Positions 31,738-43,086 of a stretch of 64,000 nucleotides of DNA are shown in pieces (the first letter of the stretch is position 1; each line of letters opens with the position of its first letter). Position numbers and translations under genes: made by a program. The DNA is taken from positions 66,624,819-66,688,818 of the forward strand of contig CM046451.1 in assembly GCA_025506515.1 (NCBI GenBank). Direction: 5' to 3'. Under the pieces are notes generated by a model, which saw only the letters and a list, made by a program, of their open reading frames with translations, did not search any database and was not told the DNA's origin. The stretch comes from Flaveria trinervia (Eukaryota > Streptophyta > Magnoliopsida > Asterales > Asteraceae).

Positions 31738-33313
31738 AGTCCACCCCCCTTAAATAGGTTTCGTCCCCGAAACTGTTATTCGTCGAACAACGTGGATAAT
31801 GTTGTCTCATTTCTTCTTCAATCTCCCACGTTGACTCGGATCCCTTCCTGTGCTTCCACTGTACACGCACAAGAGGAACCACTTTATTCCTTAGCCTCTT
31901 TTCTTTACGATCGATGATTGCCACCGGTTGCTCCACATAATTGAGCCGTTCATCTACTTCAATGTCTTCCAATGGAACAATCATGTCTTCATCAGCTATA
32001 TACTTTCTCAGATGAGATACATGGAATGTCGGGTGAATCCCACTTAACTCATCTGGCAACTCCAATCTATAGGCCACCTCCCCTACTCGAGCAATGATTC
32101 GGAAAGGGCCTATATATCTTGGGCTCAACTTGCCCCGCTTTCTGAATCTGATAATACCCTTCCAAGGGAGACTTTCAACATAACCCGGTCACCCCCCTGG
32201 AACTCAATTGGCCTACGTCGCTTATCGGCATACGACTTCTGTCTATCCTGGCTGCCTTCATGAAGGCTTTAATCTTTTCAAGCTTCTCTGTCGTAGCCTC
32301 GATTACTTGACGCTCCCCAATTCCTTCTGACCAATATCACACCAGCAAACGGGTGTTCTGCATCTCCTACCGTATAGCATCTCATATGGTGGCATACCAA
32401 TACTGGCATGATAGCTGTTGTTGTATGAGAATTCGGCTAACGGTAAGTGGTCATCCCAACTTCCACCAAAATCAATCACACATGCCCGGAGCATGTCTTC
32501 CAGTGTCTGAATGGTCCTTTCTGACTGACCATCAGTCTGGGGATGATAAGCCGTACTAATATGTAACCTCGTCCCCATAGCGTCGTGGAATTTCTTCCAA
32601 AATTTAGATGTAAAACGGGTGTCACGATCAGACACAATAGACACCGGCACACCATGACGAGCTACAATTTCCTTGATGAACAGATCAGCCAACCTCTCAG
32701 ATGAATACGTCTCGGATCGGTAGAAAATGAGCGCTCTTCGTCAGCGATCAACTATCACCCATATGGCATCGTACCCTTTCGGAGTACGTGGCAGCTTCGT
32801 AATGAAGTCCATGGTGATGTGCTCCCATTTCCATTCCGGTATATCCAAAGGTTGTATCTTCCCATACGGCTTTTGATGCTCTGCCTTCACCTGTAAGCAA
32901 GTAAGGCACTTACTCACATGCTCCACCACGTCGCGCTTCATACCCGGCCACCAATAATCCTTCTTCATGTCATGGTAGATTTTCGTGGCACCAGGATGAA
33001 TGGAGTATCGAGTCTTGTGGGCTTCATCCATTATCTTCACCCGTAGATCCCCAAAACGAGGAATCCACACACGACCGAATCGAGTTCCAACACCGAGTGT
33101 GTTTTCACCCAATTCCCCAACCAGACCTCTCATTCTTTCCGAGTTAAGATGATCTTCTTTCAATGCCTCATCTTGAAACTCCTTGATTTGCTTCATCACA
33201 TCAGAGGTCATGATTAGTTGATAAGCTTTCACCCGAATCGGTTCGGGCCTTTCCTTTCGACTAAGGGCATCCGCCACCACATTAGCTTTGCCGGATGGTA
33301 ATGGATCTCGCAA
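31733..33313 (-). pseudogene. Integrase and chromodomain of element D
   Basis: From 33313 downward: zinc domain with HPGATKIYHDMKKDYWWPGMK and CLTCLQVKAEHQKP; core with TMDFITKLPRT, SDRDTRFTSKFW and TDGQSERTIQTLEDMLR (the three acidic residues are present); GPY/F-type region RYIGPFRIIARVGEVAYRL. The C-terminal chromodomain-like VRVQWKHRKGSESTWEIEEEM (32128-31733) is expected to steer insertion to marked chromatin. Frameshifts near 32720 and 32200 break it. The last codons and the TAA stop run into the LTR start. Confidence 0.9.
31738..31751 (-). other. Polypurine tract of element D
   Basis: AAGGGGGGTGGACT on the minus strand next to the 3' LTR. It lies inside the end of the pol reading frame. 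Confidence 0.85.
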
Positions 33314-33319
33314 TCATAA

Positions 33320-33919
33320 TCCTTTATAAGTTCCAACCATCTCCTCTGCCTCATGTTCAGATCCTTTTGCTCAAGAAATTCTTCAAGCTTTTATGATCGG
33401 TGAATATGGTGCACTTCGTCCCGTAAAGATAGTGCCTCCAGATCTTCAATGCAAAGACCACGGCTGCTAGCTCCAAGTCATGAGTGGGATAATTGACCTC
33501 ATGAACCTTTAATGTCGAGATGCATAGGCTATAACCTTCCCTCTCTGCATTAACACACACCCCAACCCTGAGTATGAAGCATCAGAATAAACCACCAAAT
33601 CTTCGCTTCCATCGGGTAATGACAGAACAGGAGCTTGAGTCAGTCTTGCCTTCAGTTCTTCGAACGCCTTCTCTTGAGCTTGACCCCATACAAATTTCAC
33701 ATCCTTTCGGGTCAACTTAGTTAGTGGAGAAGCAATCTTAGAGAAGTCTTGGATGAATCTTCTATAGTAGCCCGCCAAGCCCAAGAAACTACGGATCTCG
33801 GATGGCGTCTTTGGTGACTTCCATTGCATAACCGCCTCCACCTTTGCCGGGTCAACCATAATCCCGTCAGGATTCACCACATGACCCAAAATTGAACTTC
33901 GCGCAACCAAAATGCGCAC
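33320..33919 (-). pseudogene. RNase H of element D
   Basis: Encodes the connection and RNase H region: YYRRFIQDFSKIASPLTKL, LVVYSDASYSGLGCVLMQRGKVIAYASRH, then HDLELAAVVFALKIWRHYLYG and IFTDHKSLK. A frameshift near 33510 splits it. Removes the RNA strand after reverse transcription. Confidence 0.9.
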
Positions 33920-34760
33920 TCGGAGAATTTAGCATACAATTTCTCCCTTCTCAACGTCCCTAGAACCTCTCGAATGTGACCGGCATGCTCAATCTCACTC
34001 TTCGAATAAATCAGGATATCATCAATAAACACAATCACTGATTTATCCAACATAGGCCGACACACACGGTTCATCAGATCCATAAAAGCAGCTAGTGCGT
34101 TGGTCAAACCAAAGGACATGACAAGAAACTCGTAATGACCATAGCGCGTACGAAAAGCTGTTTTAGGGATATCTTGCTCTTTCACCTTCAACTGATGATA
34201 ACCAGATCGAAGATCTATCCTCGAGAACCAACTAGCACCCTGAAGCTGGTCGAACAAATCATCTATCCTTGGTAAGGGGTAGCGGTTCTTCACGGTCAAC
34301 TTATTCAGTTCGCGGTAGTCAATGCACATCCTCATGCTACCATCCTTCTTCTTTACAAATAGGACCGGAGCACCCCAAGGAGAGATACTCGGTCTAATGA
34401 CCCCTTATCAAGCAGCTCTCGCAACTGCTCCATCAACTCTTTCATCTCGGTTGGAGCCAACCGATATGGTGCCTTGGCAACAGGTTGGGCACCAGGTATC
34501 AGGTCAATCTGAAATTCAATTTCTCTGTCAGGTGGGACTCCTGATAAGTCTTCTGGGAACACGTCTGGAAAGTCACACACAACTGGTACATCAGCTAGTT
34601 GTGGTGTTGGTGTATCCACATCCTTTACATAAGCCAAGTAGGCGCTACATCCACGCCTCATACACTTTCCCGCCACCGCCATTGAGATCACCTTCGGAAT
34701 CGTAGTAACCCGATCACCATAAACCGTTACCAAACTTCCGTCAGGCGCTGTCAACGAACC
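33874..34760 (-). pseudogene. Reverse transcriptase of element D
   Basis: The core (33874-34335) has MCIDYRELNKLTVKNRYPLPRI cut at its start, SRIDLRSGYHQ, TRYGHYEFLVMSFGLTNA and the polymerase motif FIDDILIYS. The upstream part (34353-34760) has DFPDVFPEDLSGVPPDREIEF and APYRLAPTEMKEL. A frameshift near 34360 lies between them, at the expected GAPVLFVKKKDGSMRMC-type motif. Confidence 0.92.
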
Positions 34761-35135
34761 ATCTTCTTGCGACACACAATGTTTGCCTCGAAGTCCGCCA
34801 ACCAATCCATCCCAAGAACCAAATCGAAACCACCCAAGGTCATCACAAACGGTCTAACAGGAAACTTATGACCCTCAAGTTCCACATCACAATTGTCTAT
34901 CATCTCAGAAATCCTGGTAGACTTACCTATGGCAGTTTCTACATCAAAGGGCGCATCAACACGTCTACTACTAACAGGCAGTAGCACAGAAAGCAGCAGA
35001 AATAAAACTCTTACTAGCACCCGAATCATATAACACAGAAGCTAAAGTCTGGTTCACTAGAAACGTACCGGACACAACGTCAGGGTCCGTCCTAGCCTCC
35101 TCCTGTGTCATGGTGAACGCCCTGGCGCTCGCCCT
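34751..35135 (-). pseudogene. Protease of element D
   Basis: The aspartic protease active site LYDSGASKSFIS is encoded near 35000-35035, preceded by VVSGTFLVNQTLASV; LGGFDLVLGMDWLADFEANI follows (34751-34880). A frameshift lies near 34990. Confidence 0.88.
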
Positions 35136-35139
35136 CGGT

Positions 35140-36366
35140 CCATCACTTCCCGTCTTCTCACCCCTGAACCCTCAGTCCTCGACTTCTTACAATCTCTGCT
35201 CATATGACCAGTTTCCCCACAGTTAAAACATTTGCTCGACATGCAATCCTTCGCTATATGTCCTGTCTTCCACACTTGAAGCACAAGTTTGACCTAAACT
35301 ACATTCCCCGCTGTGCTCCCTTCCACACTTGCCACACCTTTTCGACCCCGCACTTGATGTGACCACCCGACGTTCATCCACCCGTGCCTTTTTGTTACCC
35401 ATCGGGGCATCACCCCGACCAAACCGTTTCCCGTTCCAGTTCCGATCACCACCACCCTCCTTACTTGCTTCAGTCACCACCACCTCCCGCTCATCATACA
35501 GCCTCCCTGCCAAATCAACCGCCGACCTAAACGTGCTTGGCCGGGCGGCGATCATATGCCGACGAACATCCACCGGTAAACCCTGAATGTACCTCTTAAT
35601 TTTCCGAGACAGAGGCGTCACCTGATCAGGCACAAGCCGTGCCAATTATTAAACTTGGTGGTATACAGCTGGTGTGTCATGGTTCCAGCCTCCAACTGTA
35701 AAAACTCCCTTTCCAACTTGTCCATTTCGCGATGAGGACAAAATTCCTCAATCACCAACCTTCTCAGCTCAGGCCATTTCATTTTCCCGATCGCCCGATT
35801 ACCTTCTGCTTGGACAATGTTATCCCACCAACACAGAGCTGAATCCACAAAAGAGTGGGTAGCAAACTTCACCTTTTGGTCCTCTCGACACTCGCTGATA
35901 TCGAGAACAGCTTCCATTTCCCTCACCCACCGGTGAGCAGCTGCAGCGGTGCCGTTTCCATCAAAAGTAGGGGGCTTGCATCTCATAAAAGCCCCATAAT
36001 TACATCCTCGCACTGCCTCTGCACAGGCTCTTCTCTTCCTCTTCATCATCAGATTGAACCGTTCCGGCTCTGGTTGTTCCCGTTCCCCAGAGGATCTGTT
36101 TCTTTCTTTCCTTTCCCCTTCTCGTACAGCCTTAATACTTCGGTCACCACAGACGGTAAGATCGTCTGCATGACCTGATGTACTTCTTCTACAACAGCCT
36201 CTTTTACTGAGGCTCTCAGATTGGTGTTTTCGTCGCCACCCTCCGGATGAGGGGTCTCTGATTCTTCATGAACCACCCTCTCAACTCTGGGTCTCCCTCT
36301 CTTAGGTCGTGGTTCAGCACCGTGACCTCCACCCCTAGAAGCTTTCGAAGATCTACCTCCGGCCAT
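35140..36366 (-). pseudogene. gag: gag of element D
   Basis: I chose the ATG complementary to 36364-36366 (MAGGRSSKASRGGG); an in-frame ATG 13 codons upstream (36405) is possible. The capsid domain (35618-36049) has RCKPPTFDGNG, HRWVREMEAVLDISEC, WWDNIVQAEG and REFLQLEAGTMT. The nucleocapsid part (35223-35400) has KRCGKCGREHSGEC, then a shift, and a further decayed knuckle near 35165-35240. Frameshifts near 36050, 35640 and 35270. Confidence 0.88.
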
Positions 36367-36711
36367 CACACGCACACTGAAAGATTCAAACACCAACACG
36401 GTCATTCAAGGAAAACACTAGGTTATGTCAAGTATAGTAAGTCCCTAATACAGTGGCCAGTTGTGATTAGCCACTTACTTTACTCTTCATACCCCAAGTA
36501 TTACCTGTCCTGACTACATCAGTATTTAAACCTACATATAACACATAACACATACCATGCGCACATAAAACCGGTTAACTTTACGAAAAACCTGATGGCA
36601 CGTAGCTACTCGGTTTGGCATTCCATTCCCTTTCGTCCCATTCTCAGTTTAAGATTAGGTTTATTCTGAAAATTTACCCATTTCACTTAACTTTGGCTCT
36701 GATACCAACTT
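36367..36711 (-). other. 5' leader and primer-binding site of element D
   Basis: About 330 bases without a gene. The PBS at 36696-36708 reads TGGTATCAGAGCC on the minus strand, three bases from the LTR (initiator-tRNA-Met type). Confidence 0.88.
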
Positions 36712-38525
36712 GTAAGGCCCCGTTCCCAGGACGTTTACAGCTGGGTCTCATCGCATATAAAACATATAATTACATTTGTATTTAATAAATCGCAGCGGAA
36801 AACTAAAACAAACTTTCATTTCCATGTAATGCTTTTGCAAACTAATACAACATTCATTACAAAAATCGTTTGTTCGCATCACAATGCAAAAACATTAATC
36901 AAGAATGCCATCCCAAAAAGGCTGAGTAGTCGCCCGTGCCATCCTCAGCAATCATTACCTGCCAACTGGAAACCATCAAAGTCAGCGTTGCTGAGTGAGT
37001 TCTAGTTTTATAAATAAAACATACTTTACTTTCATATAAAACCGTTCGTACTTTTACATGATCACACATCATACGTACACATAGATAGTATCATTATTAT
37101 CTTCCTTCATTCGTTCATTCCTTCTTTCATTACCTTACTTGCGCATCGGACATCATCCCGAACCAATACCATGTGCTACACCCCGGTTAGTCGTAGCTAC
37201 GGCCGAATTCAACGAATGACAGCTAAACGTATGCCGCAGTACTAGGAGTAACCGTCAGTCTTAGCTACTGGGCCGAAGTCAACGAATGACAGCTAAACGT
37301 ATGCCACAGTACTAGGGGTGAGCGGTAGAGGTCCTACATTGGGGTCAATCACCAAGAGGGACCCCGTATCCGATGTGTGCAAGACGTTTCATTCGTTCAT
37401 CAGTTCCTCTCCTTTATCTTTCACTTTACGTTACATAATACTTTGTTCATTCATCATAACAAGTAAAGCCACAGGAAAGATATATAGATCACATAAGGAA
37501 CATAAACATGCATCAACATCACATCATACAGCAACATCATACATACATAAAGTACAACATCATCATCATCATCATGCCCAACATGCTTCTAAAACCTCGA
37601 TCGTCATCTAATCTTAAAGAAACTCTTATGGGAACCTTTACATTAACACTTACATCTGCACTTCCCCCGAAAGTCAGAAGTCAATCTACACCTTCCCCGG
37701 GTTCAACAGCCCTATTCGGGCGTATGGACACCCTTCAATCGCATGGCCTCCATGCGACTGAGCATCATGCGATTGAACGAATACGGATGAACACCTATGC
37801 GAATGAACATCCAGTCGTGCGAATGGACCCTCAGTCGCATGACCCCCATGCGACTGGCCCTCCAGTCGTGCTAATGAACCCCAGTCGTGCGAATGGACCC
37901 CAATCGCACCTAATCGGCCGTATGGCCTCCATTCGGCCTCCAGTCGGTCGCCTAGCCCTAACTGATGCAGAATGCAGTTCAACCCGACTGCAGCCGAGGG
38001 TTTTCGGCCTCCAATTCATCTAAACCCATTTTAAGCCTAAATCGACCATCCTAAACCTTAGGGATGCATACCCTAACATCATTCAAGCACAACCAAGCAA
38101 GAAATCAACTCACAAACGCATCATACACATACATACACGCATACATGCGGGTTTTCACCCAAAACGCGAAAAAGAGTTTTCAGATGTATTCCAGCCCCAA
38201 AATCGTTTGAAAACAAGTAAAAGAGGGGTCCTAGAACTCACCTAAACGAGCACAATGACAAGAGCTTCGATTCGGCTTGCTTCACGACGATTTTGGCGAC
38301 CCAAATCGACCCGAACCAACACTTTTCCCCCTTTTTCTCCTCTTTTTCTCTATTCTTCTCTTTGTAGCTGAAATGTGAGTGTGGGGAGAGTGGGCTGCCC
38401 TCTCCCTACATATATCACCACATTTCCCAACTTTTCTTCGTTGGCGAGTTTGGTCCCTCGACTTTTGGACTTTATTTTCTTTTCTTTCTTCACCGGCTTC
38501 AAAATAATAAATATCCGGGGTTACA
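36712..38525 (-). repeat. 5' LTR of element D
   Basis: Near-identical to 29932-31737, with the same tandem duplication (about 37190-37320) and stem-loop cluster (37735-37900). Differences are dominated by single-base insertions and deletions. Confidence 0.95.
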
Positions 38526-38530
38526 TCTTG

Positions 38531-38880
38531 ACAGAGTAGTCTCCCTCATAGCCCATCTGTGTGAAGGACTGGTAACTACTTCCTTGCAAAAGAACACCTC
38601 ACCTTCCTCATCATCCAGCTGAAGATGCATGTTGATGATGGCCGGAGTGATGAAGATTGTTCTCCCCTGCACTGTGACAGACAGTGCCTTCTCCCCATCC
38701 ATGACGACCTTTTGGCAGGTCTTCCAGAATTCTAGCATTTGAAATAGTTAGACGGAGCTAAGAAACGATAAACCTTTGATAAATGAGGATCTTTCTTAGC
38801 GCTTAACAGAGCAACCTGGTTATGTTTCCTGTGTAACTGCATGGTAAAGTTCGGGTCATTTCTGTGATGAGGGTTGCCAT
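38531..38880 (-). pseudogene. Extra 3' ORF (aORF) of element B, proximal part
   Basis: The ATG is complementary to 38878-38880 (MATLIT...). After an early frameshift the homologous frame reads MQLHRKHNQVALLS and then LEFWKTCQKVVMDGEKALSV and ITPAIINMHLQLDDEEG (38499-38738). It ends at a GYEGDYSVK-like sequence where element D is inserted. FW, ITPAII and GYEG correspond to FWTN, ITTDII and GYEG in element E, and to FWNS and GYEGG in A. Confidence 0.72.
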
Positions 38881-38993
38881 TTGGAGAGAGCATAAGGATG
38901 AAGAAAGATGAAAGAAAGTTATTTCAAAGAGAAATTTGGGGTTTTAGGTTTGGAGGAAAGAAGCAAATGATAGAAAGAGGGGGAAACCATTAG

Positions 38994-39000
38994 GTTTATA
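38994..39000 (-). promoter_or_regulatory. Putative internal TATA box for the aORF of B
   Basis: TATAAAC (within CATATAAACC) on the minus strand, about 115 bases before the aORF ATG. The leader between is strongly pyrimidine-rich (CCCCCTCTTTCT, CTCTCTCC). The CTTCGGAAG array lies upstream. Inferred. Confidence 0.5.
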
Positions 39001-39487
39001 TGTGAAAAAAGGATTTCACATAAAGTTTATTGAAATAGGATAAACTTTGAAATTAGAATGTCGGTCCCACCTCTGAAAAAGTAGTTTACTTTTGCTCAAA
39101 AAGTAGTTTCCTTGGAAGTCAAAAAGCTTCCAATGGTAAATTATCTTCGGAAGTTTTTTAATGAAAAAGCTTCCGAAGCTAAAATGACTTCGGAAAATTT
39201 TCCTAAGAGTTGTGAAAATGTTGCTTTGGAAGAAAATGCTCCTTGAAAACATACGTCTGAGACAAGTATTTAAGCTTCGGAAGATATTTCAGAAATTTCT
39301 TCCAAAGGTAAATGTCTTAAAGAGTTATTTGTTTTGAAGGCATCATTTTCAGAAATTTTCAGAAATCTAAGGAAAATCTTCAAAAAGATTTTCATCCAAA
39401 GAAAACAAGAGCTTATGAAAGTGATGAACTAGACAACTTAGGACACACATATTTTAAGAAACAATAAGGATTAGTTTTAAGAAAAAC
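39001..39487 (-). repeat. Spacer of B between pol and aORF with CTTCGGAAG motifs
   Basis: No gene. Contains CTTCGGAAG or CTTCCGAAG at about 39143, 39170, 39190 and 39276 with variants between. This is the same motif that is repeated in both LTRs of B. Confidence 0.75.
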
Positions 39488-40236
39488 CTACTCAAAGTTT
39501 ATCATCCCAATAAATGATACAAGATATTTAAATCTATGCTCATCAAAACCTTTTGTAAACAGATCAGCATATTGTTCATTTGTGTGGACTTTGACTAGTT
39601 TAATTAATCCTTTTTCATAATTATCTCTTATTAAATGATACCTGATGTTGATGTGTTTGGTCCTTAAGTGCTGCACATGATTCTCTATGATTGAGATACC
39701 ACTGTTGTTGTCTATGTGAATGGGAGTCTCTTTGAAGTTTAACCCATAGTCCAACATCTGATTTTGAATCCAAAGCACTTGAGACAACAGCTTCCAGTAG
39801 CAATGTATTCAGCTTTAGCAGTTGATGTAGAGACACAAGATTGTTTCTTGTATTGCCATGAGACAACCCTTCCACCAAGAAATTGACATCCCCAACCTGT
39901 AGACTATACAGTTATGTTGTAACCACCATAATCACTATCTCTATATGCATACAGATTAGAGTCAGAATTCTTAGGATACCATAAACCAAGTGTTGAAGCA
40001 CCTTTGAGGTATCTTAGAATCCTTTTAACAGTGATAAGGTGAGACATCTTAGGGTTGGCTTGATATCTTGCACAGATGCAAGTGGCAAACATAATATCAG
40101 GCCTCCTAGCTATAAGATACATAAGAGACCCAATCATAGCCCTGTATAAGTGTTCATCCAGACACTCCCCCTCAAGATCAGGTCCAAGGGAGTGGTTTCT
40201 TGCTATGGGTGTCTTAGAAATCTTACAATTAGTCAT
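39488..40236 (-). pseudogene. RNase H and C-terminal RT of element B
   Basis: 40236-39904 encodes LYRAMIGSLMYLIARRPDIMFATCICARYQ and GLWYPKNSDSNLYAYRDSDYGGY. The RNase H rest (39488-39787) has VLWIQNQMLDYGLNF, TKHINIRYHLIRDNYEKGLI and EQYADLFTKGFDEHRF, ending at the pol stop near 39488. A stop near 39904 and a shift near 39790 break it. Confidence 0.87.
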
Positions 40237-40990
40237 GTTGAACCTTTTAAGTATGTCCTGAACATACTTTTACTGACTAATGACGATGCCATCTTCAACT
40301 TGCTTCACTTGAATTCCCAGAAAGAAATTGAGTTCCCCCATGGCACTTATTTCAAATATGGCCTTCGTCAACTTCTCAAAGTCTTTGCAAAAGAGCTTTG
40401 GATTAGTTGAACCAAAGATGATGTCATCCATATACACTTGAACTAGCAATATGTCATTTCCCTATCCTTTGATAAAGAGAGTTTCATCTATAGTACCCCT
40501 CCTGTATCCATGTTTGCAGAGATACTGAGATAGAGTCTCATACCACTTCCTGGGTGTCTGATGCAGCCCATAAGAGCTTTTTCAAGCTTTTAGACATAAT
40601 CAGGATGATCGGGATCTACAAAACCAGTGGTTGTTTGACATACAACTTTTCATCAATCACTCCATAAAGAAAAGCACACTTCACATCAAGTTGATAGACC
40701 TTGAAATTCTTGGATGCAGCAAATGCTAGAAATATCCTAACAGCTACTAATCTTGCTACTGGAGCAAAGACATCAATGTAGTCAATTCCTTCTTCTTGTG
40801 TGTATCCTTGAACAACTAGTCTAGCTTTGTTCTTGATGACAAAGCCTCTATCATCCTTCTTGTTCCTAAACACCCATTTGGTTCCAAGCTAGTCTTCTTA
40901 TGAGGAAGAGGACAAAGGTTCCAAACTTTCTGTCTTTTGAATTTAAGCAGCTCGTCTTGCATAGCTTCAACCCAACTTCCATCCTTAGAG
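40237..40990 (-). pseudogene. Reverse transcriptase of element B
   Basis: NKARLVVQGYTQEEGIDY, VFAPVARLVAVRIFLAF and LDVKCAFLYGVIDEKLYV (40616-40873). The polymerase motif reads VYMDDIIFG (codons complementary to 40423-40434), with Met for the usual Val of YVDD. Shifts near 40600 and 40890, and a stop before the palm motif. Confidence 0.86.
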
Positions 40991-41566
40991 CATCATCAAC
41001 TTTCTTTCGCTCTATCTATGATAAGAAACAAGAGTGAAACAAACATTTGCTTCATGGTTTTGTCCTCTTGTTCTTACCCCAGAGACAACATCTCTAATGA
41101 TGTTTGTAGTGGGATGAGACTTGTGGATCCTAAGCTGAGAGCAAGTTGCTGAGAGAGATCTAAATTTGAGAAATTTAAATCTGGCTTTGATGTTTCTCCC
41201 ACTACATTAGCACACTTATCAAGAGAACTTGATCCAAGGAGTGTGTGACATCATTGATGTTGTTATCTATGGAATGGTTATCAGCATCAAGAAAGTCTTG
41301 ATCACTATCACCACTACCATCATTGTCTTCTGCATTTCAAGTATCTTTATCTGGTTGTGGAGCCTCTGAGCTAAAATTTGAAGGCATACGAGATGTATCA
41401 ACTAAGTTTGTCATTGTGGTGCTGATAGAGACTTCATTTGCAGTAGTAGTTCAAACTGGAGCTAAAGACTTATTGCTTGAAGGTCTTCTCGGCTCAAATA
41501 TGGATCAGGATCAGCTGTAGGTAAGATTTCTGCAGATCCTGAAACAGTATCATAAGATTTGTTAAA
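40991..41566 (-). other. Integrase-RT linker of element B
   Basis: Low-complexity Asp/Ser/Thr-rich polyprotein linker remains with stops; no separate gene seen. Confidence 0.55.
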
Positions 41567-42478
41567 TTAGTTGGTAACTAAATCAAGATCAAAAAGCCAA
41601 TCAGGACTAGAACCAGCCACAAAGGGTTTGTGCTCATTGAAAGTCACATTGGCTGACTCCTCAATAATTCTAGTTTTGAGATTGTGTACTATGTAAGCCT
41701 TAGCTTGGGAAGAGTATCCAATGAAGTGTCCATCATCTAATTTGTCAGCAAATTTGGCAATTTGATCCTTGGTATTCAAGATGGTGCAAGGACATCCAAA
41801 TGACCTCAGAAAACCAATGAAAGGTTTCCTCTTGTGCCAAAGTTCATAAGGAGTCTTGCCATGAGTCTTAACTACTAAAACTTTGTTTTGCACATAGCAG
41901 GCAATGTTGACTGCCTCTGCCCAGAAGGTGATGGGCAGCTTAGACTCGGACAACATGGTTCTTGCAGCTTCAATAAGTGTCATGTTTCTCCTCTCAGCAA
42001 CACCATTCTGCTGAGGAATATTGGGAGCACTATATTGTCTTGTAATAACTTTTTCATTACAAAATGCATCAAAGATTTGCTTCTTGAATTGAGTTCCCTG
42101 ATCACATCTTATGATTTTGACCTTGTGATCAGATTGATTCTCAATCTTTAAGGTAAAATTCTTCAAAATCTCAGGAGTTTTATCCTTAGTTCTAAGGAAA
42201 AAGACCCAAGTGAATCTTGTAAAGTCATCTGTGATCACCAAACAATATGAGGTCCTTCCTAGACGCATTACACTGGTGGGGCCAAAGAGATCCATATGTA
42301 ACAAATGTAGGGGTGTAGTGATAGAGTTCCTTTCCTTAGGCTTGTGAGATACCTTATGTTGCTTCCCTTTCAGGCATGGAACACAATGGTCATCACTTGT
42401 AAACTGTTTCTTTGGCATTCTAGTTACCAAATCATTCTTAATTAGTTTATTCATGTTGTTGAAGTTTACATGGCACAT
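41567..42478 (-). pseudogene. Integrase of element B
   Basis: 303 open codons, the longest undamaged pol block of B. Zinc-domain end HVNFNNMNKLIKND...CVPCLKGKQHK. Core with LLHMDLFGPTS, RCDQGTQFKKQIFDAF and QQNGVAERRNMTLIEAARTML (catalytic D, D, E all present; the second motif is RCDQG rather than RSDNG). C-terminal GFLRSFGCPCTILNTKDQ, GHFIGYSSQAKAY and SSPDWLFDLD. Confidence 0.9.
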
Positions 42479-43030
42479 TCTTTTATGCCATATGAAAGAC
42501 TCATACTATTGGCTTTAGACAGGAAGCATGAAACTTCTCCAGAGGGAGATGTTTCTTGCAAATCCATCTATACATGTTCCTTTTCCTTGGGGCTCTATGC
42601 AGGATATACTTATGAGGAATGACCACCCCGGCATGAGAACAATGCACTCATGCTCAGTAAAGAGCATGTTATGACTCGGATCACAAAATCGGGATACACT
42701 CAGAAGATTTTACCCAAGCTCGTTGACCAAGTTTACCTTTTCAATGTTGGGCTTAGCATTTATGACCTTGCCCCTTCCAGATATGTAACCACCTTCATCT
42801 CCTCCAAAAGCAACTGTCCATCCATCAATCCTTTCAAAGTTCTTGAGTGGTGGCCTATTGCCTGTCATGTAACTGGAATAGCCACTGTCAATGATCCAGA
42901 CATTCTTCTTTGTCTTGAGTTGTCCCTGCATAAAGAAATGATTAGTTACATTTGGAAACCCAAGCCTTACTTGTCTTGGGCTCACTAAGAGAAATAGAAG
43001 GTAATGCAACAGTAATAGATCCACTGGTTG
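42479..43030 (-). pseudogene. Protease and GAG-pre-integrase segment of element B
   Basis: KKNVWIIDSGYSSYMTGN (42710-43024) is the copia protease site with Cys to Tyr and His to Tyr changes; then WTVAFGGDEGGYISGRGKV. Downstream pieces up to 42479 carry stops and lead into the integrase zinc domain. Confidence 0.82.
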
Positions 43031-43086
43031 TGCTTGGAGGATCTTAAGCTGTTGTTGATGGTGAATTTTCAGTGACTTGGTCTTTC

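Larger units (their letters stand above)
29932..38525 (-). mobile_element. Element D: Ty3/gypsy chromovirus (Tekay/Del-like)
   Basis: 8,594 bases with LTRs of 1,806 and 1,814 bases and a perfect target duplication TCTTG (29927-29931 and 38526-38530). Minus-strand order gag, protease, RT, RNase H, integrase, chromodomain defines a chromovirus. Long LTRs and a C-terminal chromodomain fit the Tekay/Del clade. It splits the aORF of element B. LTRs are very similar, but their differences are mostly one-base insertions and deletions. Confidence 0.96.

Noticed and set aside
31733..32128. Host chromodomain gene
   Set aside because: It is the C-terminus of the D integrase, in frame and ending at the LTR.
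32303..32692. Endogenous pararetrovirus or other virus
   Set aside because: The order RT, RNase H, integrase, chromodomain, with LTRs and a target duplication, is a Ty3/gypsy element. No movement or coat protein was seen.
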